DNA from: Nostoc indistinguendum CM1-VF10 | GTDB lineage: Bacteria; Cyanobacteriota; Cyanobacteriia; Cyanobacteriales; Nostocaceae | NCBI GenBank assembly: GCA_019359215.1 | Contig: JAHHHS010000030.1 | Location: 1 to 64,000 of the forward strand | Length of the DNA: 64,000 nucleotides | Reading direction: 5' to 3' | Part shown: positions 26,343 through 34,744 of the stretch, piece by piece | Position numbering within the stretch: position 1 is the stretch's first letter | Layout of the letters: the number at the start of each line of letters is the position of its first letter | Translations under genes and position numbers: made by a program | The notes under the pieces: generated by a model | The model's database searches: none | Told to the model about the DNA's origin: nothing | What the model saw: only the letters and a program-made list of their open reading frames with translations

Positions 26343-26402
26343 TAACATCTCTCCAAAAAGTATAGGGATTGAGGCATTGGGCATCGGGCATTGGCTAGAG
26401 GA

Positions 26403-26490
26403 CTTGGGGACAAGGAGAATTGGGGACAAGGGGAAAAACTTGTTTCAAGTTCTCACCTCTTGTCCCCTTGTCCCCTTGTCTCCCCTGCTT
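26403..26490. repeat. Long imperfect inverted repeat between ndhD and cup
   Basis: Heptamers of the type GGGGACAAGG (26403-26433) are mirrored by CCTTGTCCCC units (26456-26490). Transcribed from ndhD into cup, this would fold into a long stem in the messenger just before the cup ribosome site. Confidence 0.6.
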
Positions 26491-26502
26491 CTTGCCCATT
26501 CC

Positions 26503-28005
26503 CTAATCCCCAGTCCCCACTTTATCCAAAGACACAGCTACTACTACGTTTTGGCTATTCACCATTGCTGTAATTGTTGGTTCAGTCCAGCGTGCTAACC
26601 AACCAGGTTGAATGCCGAAAATCACAATCAGCACAGCTAAAATTGCAGCTGGGGCGCGATCGCTCCAATACACCCGTGGTAAGTTGGTAACTTGTGCAGA
26701 CAAGCGTCCAAAAAAGGCGCGGTTGAGAAGTATTAGGAAGTAAACCGCAGTTAAGCCTGTACCAATCATTGATAGCAGGGTTTGCACTGGAAAAACTGGG
26801 AAACTGCCCCGAAAAACGATGAATTCGGAAATAAACCCCACCATTCCCGGTATCCCAGCGCTGGCCATGGCTCCCACAACAATCAAGCTACCAATTACGG
26901 GCATACCGCGTTCTGGGTTCAGCAGTCCTTGGAGAATTTCTAAATCACGGCTTCCGGCTTTTTTATACACAACTCCTACCAGCAAAAACAGCATGGCAGA
27001 AATCAAGCCGTGGCTAATCATCTGCATAACAGCACCCAACACACTTAATGGTGTCGAAGCCGCCGCCGCTAAAAGTACGTAGCCCATGTGTCCAATGGAA
27101 CTGTATGCCACCATTTTTTTCATATCGGTCTGGGCGATCGCGCAGGATGCACCATACAGTACACTGACTACTGCCCAAGTTGCTAACCAAGGAGCCACAT
27201 AAGCCCAAGCTTCTGGTAACAAGTTCATGCCAAACCGCAGTAAGCCATAAGTTCCTAACTTCAACAACACTCCAGCCAATAGCACAGAAATTGGCGTGGA
27301 AGCTTCAACGTGAGCATCTGGTAACCAAGTATGGAAGGGAACTAAGGGAATTTTAATCCCAAAACCTACCAAAATTCCCCCTAGCAGTAAAAGCTGTGTC
27401 GCTAGAGGTAGAGTCGTAGGGTTCAAGGTTGCTAGTGCAAAGCTAGAGGAACCACTCAACCAAACCATGCCGAGAAAACTTGCTAAAATCAAAATTCCCG
27501 AAACGGCAGTATAAATGAGAAATTTTGTTGCAGCATAACCCCGCTTTTCCCCGCCCCAAATGGCTATCAAAAGATATAGCGGGATTAGTTCCAATTCGTA
27601 AAACAAGAAAAATAGCAGTAAATCCTGTGCCAGAAAAGCTCCAGTCACCCCAGCGCTTAATAATAGTATCAAAGAGTAATAAAATTTAGGACGCTGAAGC
27701 GATTCATCGCTGCTGTAGATGGCAATGCAAGTTAACAATCCATTTAAAACCAGCAGTGGCAAAGATAAACCATCTATTCCCAAGTTATAGTTCAAGCCTA
27801 AAACATCTATCCAAGTCAGAGACTCGGCAAACTGTTGAGTGATTTCCCCTGGATGGAACTGAATTGCTAGTATGATTGTCCACAAGAAAGCAATACTAGC
27901 AAAGACTAAAGCCACCCCACGGGCGAATTTACCATTGATGCCAGAGGGCGAGAAACCAATTAAAGCTGCGCCGATTAATGGCATTAGAATTAAAACACTA
28001 AGCAT
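26503..28005 (-). CDS. ndhD: NADH dehydrogenase-like complex subunit NdhD (subunit 4), CO2-uptake type
   Basis: 500 residues from ATG 28005 (MLSVLILMPLIGAALIG); a TTG nine bases earlier is possible. It has about 14 membrane helices. FFLFYELELIPLYLLIAIWGG carries the conserved Glu, and VPFHTWLPDAHVEASTPISV the proton-channel Lys/His region of the antiporter-like subunits. It pumps protons in the NDH-1 complex. Its position between ndhF and the CO2-hydration gene assigns it to the NdhD3/D4 group rather than to the respiratory D1/D2 group. The gap to ndhF (87 bases) is filled with a nonamer repeat. Confidence 0.95.
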   Translation of the reverse strand: MLSVLILMPLIGAALIGFSPSGINGKFARGVALVFASIAFLWTIILAIQFHPGEITQQFAESLTWIDVLGLNYNLGIDGLSLPLLVLNGLLTCIAIYSSDESLQRPKFYYSLILLLSAGVTGAFLAQDLLLFFLFYELELIPLYLLIAIWGGEKRGYAATKFLIYTAVSGILILASFLGMVWLSGSSSFALATLNPTTLPLATQLLLLGGILVGFGIKIPLVPFHTWLPDAHVEASTPISVLLAGVLLKLGTYGLLRFGMNLLPEAWAYVAPWLATWAVVSVLYGASCAIAQTDMKKMVAYSSIGHMGYVLLAAAASTPLSVLGAVMQMISHGLISAMLFLLVGVVYKKAGSRDLEILQGLLNPERGMPVIGSLIVVGAMASAGIPGMVGFISEFIVFRGSFPVFPVQTLLSMIGTGLTAVYFLILLNRAFFGRLSAQVTNLPRVYWSDRAPAAILAVLIVIFGIQPGWLARWTEPTITAMVNSQNVVVAVSLDKVGTGD

Positions 28006-28018
28006 AGACTTCAAGTAA

Positions 28019-28060
28019 GGAGCAGGGGGAGCAGGGGGAGCAGGGGGAGCAGGGGAAAAG
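28019..28060. repeat. Tandem nonamer repeat AGCAGGGGG between ndhF and ndhD
   Basis: Four near-identical units (AGCAGGGGG) lie in the intergenic gap of the operon, just upstream of the ndhD start; tract length could vary between strains. Confidence 0.85.
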
Positions 28061-28092
28061 AATAACTCCTAACTTCTCACTCCTGGCTCCGC

Positions 28093-29949
28093 TTAAAAAG
28101 GCAATTTATCTAGCAAACCCAATGACCAGCTGATGAAAAAACCCAGGACGCTAACAACTGCTAGGATAGTCAACATATAGCCCTGAGATTGCCCAGAAAT
28201 GCTGTACTTTAAAGTTTGTCCACCGAAAATAGTCGCAAATCCAACCAAGTTGACTAAACCATCGACTAAATAGCGATCGCTCCAAGCAGAAATTTTAGAT
28301 AGCAGTGCTACTGCACCCACTACCGTTACCCGATAAACTCGGTCAATATAAAAATCATAACCTAACAAGTCTTGCACAAATCTCCACGCCAAGATTCTGG
28401 ATCTTGACCAAGCTTTGTGTAGATGAACTGTAGATCCGACACCTACCCCGACGACGGTAGAAGTAAACAACGCCAATGCCACAGACCAATTAATACTTTC
28501 CCAATCTGGTAGCAAGTACCATTGCTGTAGCATCAGAGGCACAAGCAAAGTAAAGACTGTAAGAATCACCATTGGTAAGGCCATCTGCCAACCAACTTCT
28601 GGGGTGCGACGGGTTTTCTGTTGCGGTTTTCCCCAAAATACTAATCTGAATACTCTGGTCAAGTTTAATGCTGTTAAGCCATTAACCAATAATAAAACCC
28701 CAATTACCCAAGGGCTAATATTCACAAAACCGTCAGCCCATGCTAACATTGCCCAGAAGCTTCCTAGTGGTAGGAGTGTTACCATCCCGGCTGCACCGAC
28801 AATAAAAGCAGTAGTAGTGGCTGGCATCTTTGACCACAGACCGCCCATTTCTGTTAAGTCTTGGCTTTGGGTAGTCAAGATTACTGAACCGGAACTCATG
28901 AATAATAATGCTTTAGCGATCGCATGAGTTAACAGCAACATCAAGGCTACACCCCCTTGCTGCAACCCCACTGCCAAAAACACTAACCCCATGTATGCAC
29001 TGGTGGAATGAGATAGCGATCGCTTAATGTCAATTTGAGCTATGGATACTAATGTGGCTCCAATCGCTGTCACCGTTCCCATTACTACTAATACATTCAA
29101 GGCAACTGGCGACAGGGCTAACAATGGTTGAAGTTTATAAAGCAAATAAGCACCACCAGCTACTACTAGTGAGTTTCTCATTACCGAGGCGGGGTTGGGC
29201 CCTTCCATTGCCTCATCCAACCAAAGATGCAGTGGAAATTGAGCGCATTTACCAGCAGGCCCAGCAATTAACGCCAACCCTAGCAATGTTGATGCCATTG
29301 GGCTTAAATTAGCTGTTTGCGCCCACTCATATAAATCTGAAAAGTTTAAACTGCCGGCTAAGGTGGAAAGTGTTACCACACCCATCAGCAGTAACAAGTC
29401 TCCCACCCGTTTGGTTAAAAACGCATCCCGCGCTGCTGTCACTACTAGCGGTTGAGCATACCAGAATCCCACCAGCAAGTAAGTTGAAAGCGTCAGCACT
29501 TCCAAAAGGGCATAGCTGAAAAACAAAGAATCACTGATTGCTAAAGCACTCAGGGCTGCTTCAAAAAATCCCAGCAGCGAAAAAAAACGCGCCAACGACC
29601 AGTCTTTTTCCATGTAACCCAGAGCGTAAACTTGTGCAAGTAAGCTTAACCCTGTAATTAAAACTGTTGCTCCAATGCTAACTGCTGAGAGTTCTAAGGC
29701 AAAAGATAAGTCTAAATCAGCAGCTTTAAACCACGGCACCAGTAACTTTTCTGGTTCTCTATCCCAGATAATGTTAAATACAAACAGGCTATGGGCAAAA
29801 GCCAAAACACTCGTCAACAAGTTTATGTATGCCGCAGGTCTTGGCCCTGTTCGCTGAATTATTCCTATTCCCCACGGCAACGTCAAAATTGCACCTAATA
29901 AGCTATATAAAGGCACAAACCAACTTGTTGAAAATAGAAATTGATTCAT
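28093..29949 (-). CDS. ndhF: NADH dehydrogenase-like complex subunit NdhF (subunit 5), CO2-uptake type
   Basis: 618 residues with many membrane helices. FFSYALLEVLTLSTYLLVGFW carries the membrane Glu. GPAGKCAQFPLHLWLDEAMEGPNPAS is the antiporter motif with the functional Lys and His, here in the variant LWLDEAMEGP seen in NdhF3/F4 rather than LWLPDAMEGPTP of NdhF1. A long C-terminal helix spanning the neighbouring subunit is plausible in residues 480-560. It is the first gene of the ndhF-ndhD-cup transcript and diverges from ccmK2. Confidence 0.95.
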   Translation of the reverse strand: MNQFLFSTSWFVPLYSLLGAILTLPWGIGIIQRTGPRPAAYINLLTSVLAFAHSLFVFNIIWDREPEKLLVPWFKAADLDLSFALELSAVSIGATVLITGLSLLAQVYALGYMEKDWSLARFFSLLGFFEAALSALAISDSLFFSYALLEVLTLSTYLLVGFWYAQPLVVTAARDAFLTKRVGDLLLLMGVVTLSTLAGSLNFSDLYEWAQTANLSPMASTLLGLALIAGPAGKCAQFPLHLWLDEAMEGPNPASVMRNSLVVAGGAYLLYKLQPLLALSPVALNVLVVMGTVTAIGATLVSIAQIDIKRSLSHSTSAYMGLVFLAVGLQQGGVALMLLLTHAIAKALLFMSSGSVILTTQSQDLTEMGGLWSKMPATTTAFIVGAAGMVTLLPLGSFWAMLAWADGFVNISPWVIGVLLLVNGLTALNLTRVFRLVFWGKPQQKTRRTPEVGWQMALPMVILTVFTLLVPLMLQQWYLLPDWESINWSVALALFTSTVVGVGVGSTVHLHKAWSRSRILAWRFVQDLLGYDFYIDRVYRVTVVGAVALLSKISAWSDRYLVDGLVNLVGFATIFGGQTLKYSISGQSQGYMLTILAVVSVLGFFISWSLGLLDKLPF

Positions 29950-30608
29950 TTAAATTAACCTTGACAACTCAGCCTTGATTTTAAAAAAAGCTTTCAAACA
30001 ATTATTTATGTTAAAGAATTAATCTAGTAAAATATCAATATTTTTATACTATTGTTTCAACAAACTTACCAAAAGTATTTTTACTTTACTTTACCTATTA
30101 AATTCTTATAAAATATAACTTTACATATGTAAAAGCATTTACTTGCCTTAACCTAACCTCCGTTTTTACATTTGTATTTCTACTTTGAGCAAACTACTTT
30201 ATACGATATATTGGAAAAATTTATATATTTTTCACCTAGTCCTTGTATATATAGCAAAAATTGCCAAAACCTAGACACAGCATAACATATAGCAGCTTGT
30301 CGTCCCTCCCCAGATAAAATTACCCTTGGTTATGAATGTCCTTTTGTAAATGTGATAAAGAAATTATAAAGCATAAGTGGCTCCTCTAGGAATCAGTGAA
30401 CTTTAATTGCTCAGGAGGACAGATTAATTTTTGTTAAGTTTTTTAAAACTTTCTTATCATAAACTATTATAGTAATTTATATTGCCAGAAAGGCCAACCT
30501 TTCCTATGCTTAATTTGGAAGTGTTTTCTTAGCTATTAAGATCAAGCTCTCCCCGTCAAAAATTTTAAGCGACAGTACAGATTGGATTAATATTGTAGGA
30601 GTTCTGCG
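29950..30608. promoter_or_regulatory. Divergent control region between the NDH-1/CO2-uptake and carboxysome operons
   Basis: 659 very AT-rich bases without genes must contain the promoters of both ndhF (left) and ccmK2 (right). A perfect palindrome TTTACATATGTAAA lies at 30120-30133. Several A/T tracts could be LysR-type half-sites, but no site could be assigned to CcmR/NdhR or CmpR with confidence. A long ccmK2 leader is likely. A GGAGG-like sequence at 30414-30418 has no start codon behind it. Confidence 0.6.
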
Positions 30609-30917
30609 ATGCCAATTGCAGTTGGAATGATTGAAACAAAGGGCTTTCCAGCAGTAGTGGAAGCTGCTGATGCGATGGTGAAAGCCGCCCGTGTGACTTT
30701 AGTAGGGTATGAAAAAATTGGTAGCGCTCGCGTCACCGTGATAGTTAGGGGAGATGTATCGGAAGTACAAGCTTCTGTAGCAGCTGGGGTTGAAGCAGCG
30801 AAAAGAGTTTTTGGTGGTGAAGTGTTATCCACTCACATCATTGCTCGTCCTCACGAAAACCTGGAATACGTCTTGCCGATACGTTACACAGAAGCTGTGG
30901 AACAATTCCGTACTTAA
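30609..30917 (+). CDS. ccmK2: Carboxysome shell hexamer protein CcmK2
   Basis: 102 residues: one bacterial microcompartment (Pfam00936) domain covering MIETKGFPAVVEAADAMVKA, RVTVIVRGDVSEVQASV and the pore-proximal region. Hexamers tile the facets of the beta-carboxysome. The short C-terminus (EAVEQFRT) is that of CcmK2 rather than of the longer CcmK1. It begins the ccm operon and starts at ATG 30609 with TAGGAG upstream. Its body is almost identical to the next gene, which shows a tandem duplication. Confidence 0.97.
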   Translation: MPIAVGMIETKGFPAVVEAADAMVKAARVTLVGYEKIGSARVTVIVRGDVSEVQASVAAGVEAAKRVFGGEVLSTHIIARPHENLEYVLPIRYTEAVEQFRT

Positions 30918-31008
30918 AAGCTGTTTAAACAAAGTAATTAACGCTCAAAACCTTTTTGAGCATCACTTTTGTCGAAGGCTAAAAACAATAAAAAAGGGAT
31001 TAAAACTA

Positions 31009-31353
31009 ATGTCAATTGCAGTAGGAATGGTTGAAACGCTAGGCTTTCCAGCAGTCGTGGAAGCTGCTGATGCAATGGTGAAAGCTGCCCGTGTTACTCT
31101 AGTAGGCTATGAAAAAATCGGCAGTGGTCGAGTTACCGTAATTGTTCGGGGTGATGTGTCGGAAGTGCAAGCTTCCGTGGGCGCTGGTGTTGAATCAGTG
31201 AAGCGAGTCAACGGCGGACAAGTGTTATCTACTCACATCATTGCTCGTCCTCACGAAAACTTGGAATACGTCCTACCAATTCGTTATACCGAAGATGTAG
31301 AACAGTTCCGGGAAAATGTGAATGCAATTCGTCCTTTCGGTAGAAGACCGTAA
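31009..31353 (+). CDS. ccmK1: Carboxysome shell hexamer protein CcmK1
   Basis: 114 residues from ATG 31009 (MSIAVGMVETLGFPAV), with AAAAAGGG upstream; the open frame extends leftward but overlaps ccmK2 out of frame and is not used. One BMC domain, like CcmK2 but with a C-terminal extension rich in Arg/Asn (ENVNAIRPFGRRP), the mark of CcmK1. It is a major shell facet protein. It lies 91 bases after ccmK2 and seven bases before ccmL. Confidence 0.96.
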   Translation: MSIAVGMVETLGFPAVVEAADAMVKAARVTLVGYEKIGSGRVTVIVRGDVSEVQASVGAGVESVKRVNGGQVLSTHIIARPHENLEYVLPIRYTEDVEQFRENVNAIRPFGRRP

Positions 31354-31359
31354 TTTGTA

Positions 31360-31662
31360 ATGCAAGTCGCCAAAGTTCGCGGCACAGTAGTTAGCACCCA
31401 AAAAGATCCAAGTCTTCGAGGTGTAAAACTACTGTTGTTACAATTAGTAGATGAAGACGGAAACATCCTGCCACAATATGAGGTAGCAGCAGATAGTGTG
31501 GGAGCAGGAGTGGATGAGTGGGTACTTGTCAGTCGTGGCAGTGCCGCTCGTCAAGTTCTTGGCAATGAACAGCGACCATTAGATGCAGTGGTAGTAGCGA
31601 TTATAGATACTATTCACGTTGAAGATCGCCTAATTTACAGCAAAAAAGATCAATATCGGTAG
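31360..31662 (+). CDS. ccmL: Carboxysome vertex pentamer protein CcmL
   Basis: 100 residues of the EutN/CcmL fold (Pfam03319): MQVAKVRGTVVSTQKDPSLRG, then LLLLQLVDEDG, VGAGVDEWVLVSRGSAAR and the C-terminal strand VAIIDTIHVEDRLIY. Pentamers close the twelve vertices of the icosahedral shell. It begins seven bases after ccmK1, so translation is probably coupled. Confidence 0.97.
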   Translation: MQVAKVRGTVVSTQKDPSLRGVKLLLLQLVDEDGNILPQYEVAADSVGAGVDEWVLVSRGSAARQVLGNEQRPLDAVVVAIIDTIHVEDRLIYSKKDQYR

Positions 31663-31744
31663 TCATTAGTCATTAGTCATTAGTCATTAGCTTTCCACAA
31701 AAGGCAAATGACAAAGGGCAAATGACAAATGACAAATGACAATA
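31662..31744. repeat. Heptamer tandem repeats between ccmL and ccmM
   Basis: Four TCATTAG units are followed by GACAAAGGGCAAATGAC-type units. The two halves are partly complementary and could form a messenger hairpin inside the operon, ahead of the ccmM Shine-Dalgarno (GAGGAGG). Confidence 0.8.
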
Positions 31745-31760
31745 GAGGAGGAATCTCGAA

Positions 31761-33773
31761 ATGGCAGTCCGCAGCACGGCGGCACCTCCAACCCCGTGGT
31801 CGAGGAATTTAGCTGAAGCGCAAATCCATGAAACAGCCTTTGTGCATCCGTTCTCTAATCTGATTGGAGATGTACATATAGGTGCAAATGTAATCGTTGC
31901 TCCGGGGACTACGATTAGAGCGGATGAAGGCACACCTTTTTATATTGGAGAAAATACTAATATTCAAGATGGTGTTGTGATTCATGGCTTGGAGCAAGGT
32001 CGAGTAATTGGCGATGATCAAAATAAATACTCGGTGTGGGTAGGCAAAAACAGTTGCATTACCCACATGGCTCTAATTCACGGCCCAGCTTATGTAGGGG
32101 ATAATTCCTTCATTGGCTTTCGCTCTACGGTGTTTAATGCCAGGGTGGGTGCAGGTTGCATCGTGATGATGCACACTTTGATTCAAGACGTAGAAATTCC
32201 CGCAGGTAAGTATGTACCTTCGGGAGCGATCATTACCAATCAGCAGCAAGCTGACCGCTTGCCTGATGTGCAAGATCAGGATAAGGACTTTGCTCATCAT
32301 GTGGTTGGGATTAATCAGGCGCTGCGAGCTGGTTATCTTTGTGCTGCGGATAGCAAATGTATTGCACCAATTCGGGATGAGAATACTAAATCTTATAAGG
32401 GTAATGGTGTTACTGTTTTAGAGCTAGAAAGGAGTAGTGAAGTGTCGAGCAATAGCTTGGGTGCAGAAACAATAGAGCAAGTGCGCTATCTATTGGAACA
32501 AGGGTACAAGATTGGTACAGAACACGTAGATCAGAGACGGTTCCGCACGGGTTCTTGGACTAGTTGCCAACCAATTGAACCGAGATCCATCGGTGAAGCG
32601 ATCGCAGCATTAGAAAGCTGTGTCAGTGAGCATAGCGGCGAGTATGTCCGCCTGTTCGGTATTGACAAAGATAGGCGTCGTGTGTTAGAGAACATCATCC
32701 AACGCCCGGATGGTGATTTTAAACCAGCTACCAATTTCAAGGCTCCGGCTAGTAATCATAGCAATGGCAGCTACAGCAGTAATGGTAATGGTACAGGTAG
32801 CGGCTCTAGCAGTGGCAAAGTCAATGACGAAACTGTAGAGCAAATCCGCCAACTTTTGGCAGGTGGTTACAAAATTGGCATGGAACACGTAGACGAGCGC
32901 CGTTTCCGTACTGGTTCCTGGACTAGCTGCAAGCCAATTGAAGCAACTTCCATAAATCAAGTAATTTCCGGCTTGGAAGAATGTATAGAAAGCCATCAAG
33001 GCGAGTATGTGCGTTTAATAGGCATTGATACCAAAGCCAAACGGCGAGTATTAGAAACGATTATCCAACGTCCAAATGGTCAAGTAGCCTCCTCTGGTAG
33101 TCAGAAATCATTTACTAGCAGTGGAACCTCTGTTAATGCTACGGCAACAGCTACCAGCAATCGTTTGAGTACAGAAGTGGTAGACCAACTCCGCCAATTA
33201 TTGGCTAGTGGGTATAAGATTAGCCTTGAACACGTAGATGAACGACGGTTCCGGACTGGTTCTTGGACTAGTACCGGTCAAATTCAAGCCTCCTCAGAAA
33301 GAGAAGCGATCGCAGCTATAGAAGGACACCTTGGCGAATACCAAGGGGAATATGTACGCTTAATTGGTATTGACCCCAAAGCCAAACGACGGGTATTAGA
33401 AACGATTATCCAACGTCCAAATGGTCAAGTAGCCACCTCTGGCAGTCAGAAATCATTTACTAGCAGTAGCAGTGCGCCTTCTGCAACAGCAACAGCAACA
33501 GCTACCAGTACCCGCTTGAGTAGTGAAGTTGTAGACCAACTCCGACAATTATTGGCTAGCGGCTCTAAAATTAGCCTTGAACACGTAGATCAACGGCGGT
33601 TCCGGACTGGTTCCTGGACTAGTACCGGTCAGATTCAAGCCTCCTCAGAAAGAGAAGCGATCGCAGCCGTAGAAGGACACCTTGGCGAATACCAAGGGGA
33701 ATATGTGCGCCTAATTGGTATTGACCCTAAAGCCAAGCGTCGGGTATTAGAAACGATTATTCAAAGACCATAG
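31761..33773 (+). CDS. ccmM: Carboxysome scaffold CcmM: gamma-carbonic anhydrase plus four Rubisco-small-subunit-like domains
   Basis: 670 residues. Residues 1-210 form a left-handed beta-helix carbonic anhydrase with zinc ligands His75, His102 and His107 and the regulatory pair Cys194/Cys200, at the numbering known for Thermosynechococcus CcmM. Four SSU-like domains follow (about 235-315, 358-437, 473-553 and 589-670), joined by Ser/Asn/Thr linkers. Each has HVD(Q/E)RRFRTGSWTS. Domains 1 and 2 contain Cys pairs 18 residues apart (269/287 and 390/408); domains 3 and 4 have none. It condenses Rubisco into the carboxysome core and recruits CcmN. ATG 31761 follows GAGGAGG. A short form from an internal GTG is likely. 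Confidence 0.97.
   Translation: MAVRSTAAPPTPWSRNLAEAQIHETAFVHPFSNLIGDVHIGANVIVAPGTTIRADEGTPFYIGENTNIQDGVVIHGLEQGRVIGDDQNKYSVWVGKNSCITHMALIHGPAYVGDNSFIGFRSTVFNARVGAGCIVMMHTLIQDVEIPAGKYVPSGAIITNQQQADRLPDVQDQDKDFAHHVVGINQALRAGYLCAADSKCIAPIRDENTKSYKGNGVTVLELERSSEVSSNSLGAETIEQVRYLLEQGYKIGTEHVDQRRFRTGSWTSCQPIEPRSIGEAIAALESCVSEHSGEYVRLFGIDKDRRRVLENIIQRPDGDFKPATNFKAPASNHSNGSYSSNGNGTGSGSSSGKVNDETVEQIRQLLAGGYKIGMEHVDERRFRTGSWTSCKPIEATSINQVISGLEECIESHQGEYVRLIGIDTKAKRRVLETIIQRPNGQVASSGSQKSFTSSGTSVNATATATSNRLSTEVVDQLRQLLASGYKISLEHVDERRFRTGSWTSTGQIQASSEREAIAAIEGHLGEYQGEYVRLIGIDPKAKRRVLETIIQRPNGQVATSGSQKSFTSSSSAPSATATATATSTRLSSEVVDQLRQLLASGSKISLEHVDQRRFRTGSWTSTGQIQASSEREAIAAVEGHLGEYQGEYVRLIGIDPKAKRRVLETIIQRP
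32428..32444 (+). promoter_or_regulatory. Internal Shine-Dalgarno and GTG start for the short CcmM form
   Basis: AAAGGAG (32428-32434) precedes an in-frame GTG (32442-32444, codon 228) by seven bases, directly ahead of the first SSU-like domain. In Synechococcus the short CcmM35 form starts at an equivalent internal GTG. Here it would give 443 residues with all four SSU-like domains. Confidence 0.75.
33072..33773 (+). repeat. Recent in-frame tandem duplication within ccmM (linker plus SSU-like domain, about 345 bp)
   Basis: The unit starting CCAAATGGTCAAGTAGCC at 33072 recurs at 33417. Long stretches between the copies are identical or nearly so at base level, including silent positions, for example the block from GGTCA(A/G)ATTCAAGCCTCC onward. 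Domains 1 and 2 are far more divergent. Confidence 0.85.
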
Positions 33774-33913
33774 TAGGCACTGGGGAATGGGGCATTGAGC
33801 ATTGGGCATTGGTAATTAATCAATAATTCTTTTTTCTTTGCCTTCCCTGCCTCCCCTGCTCCCCCTGCTCCCTCATCCCCACTCCCACTCCGGCTTCCGA
33901 GGTTAAAATTTTC

Positions 33914-34687
33914 ATGTCTGTGCTGTCACTGCGCCTCAGCAATAACTTTGATTCTTACATTAGTGGTGAGGTGACTATTCATCCAAGCGCAGTACTTGCA
34001 CCTGGGGTGATACTCCAAGCAGCTGTAAATAGCAAGATCATCATTGGGCCAGGGGTCTGCATTGGTATGGGAGCAATTCTCCAAGTCCATGAAGGAACCT
34101 TGGAGGTAGAAGCAGGCGCAAACTTGGGAGCAGGTTTTTTGATGGTTGGCAAGGGCAAAATTGGGGCAAATGCTTGCATTGGTTCGGCAACAACAGTTTT
34201 TAATTATTCAGTGGAACCTGGACAAGTAATTGCACCTGGTTCAATTTTAGGAGACACCAGTCGTCAGATTGCTCAAACAAAGGAACCAGAATCATCCACC
34301 AATAACCCTACGGCTACAAGTGCGCCACCGCAGAAGGAAGAGGAAAATGGCTTAGGTGGAGCTAAGGAAAAAGAAGTTTCCTCAACTAAATTCTCAGCTT
34401 CGGCTTTTGTGGATTTCAAACAAAATAAGTCGATTTCTTACTTTAAATCTCCCGCGACTCCAGAAAGCCAGCCTCCTCCCGTAGAGGAACCCACCAATGA
34501 TACTGACTCCACCTTGCAACAATCTGCCCAAGAGTCTACAGAACATGACTCAGACCCCAATCAGCTAGCTACAGAATCCTCTAACGGTTTCGGGACTCAG
34601 ATTTATGGGCAAGGGAGCATAAACAGACTGCTGACTACATTGTTTCCCCATAGACAATCCCTGAACGACCCAAACTCTGACGATTAG
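33914..34687 (+). CDS. ccmN: Carboxysome assembly protein CcmN
   Basis: 257 residues. Residues 10-115 show hexapeptide-repeat periodicity (VTIHPSAVLAPGVILQ, KIIIGPGVCIGMGAIL, AGANLGAGFLMVG), a beta-helix that pairs with the carbonic-anhydrase domain of CcmM. A variable Pro/Ser/Glu linker follows. Near the end, FGTQIYGQGSINRLLTTLFP is the amphipathic encapsulation peptide that binds CcmK shell proteins. It bridges the core to the shell. ATG 33914 lies after a repeat-filled gap (33774-33913). Confidence 0.95.
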   Translation: MSVLSLRLSNNFDSYISGEVTIHPSAVLAPGVILQAAVNSKIIIGPGVCIGMGAILQVHEGTLEVEAGANLGAGFLMVGKGKIGANACIGSATTVFNYSVEPGQVIAPGSILGDTSRQIAQTKEPESSTNNPTATSAPPQKEEENGLGGAKEKEVSSTKFSASAFVDFKQNKSISYFKSPATPESQPPPVEEPTNDTDSTLQQSAQESTEHDSDPNQLATESSNGFGTQIYGQGSINRLLTTLFPHRQSLNDPNSDD

Positions 34688-34744
34688 TCCAAGTAAGTGT
34701 TAATTGTAAGTTGTCAGCTTTGTGATTATCTGGGAAAGTTCATA

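Noticed and set aside
30790..31008. Leftward extension of the ccmK1 frame
   Set aside because: It overlaps ccmK2 in another frame; the conserved BMC domain starts at ATG 31009 with its own ribosome site.
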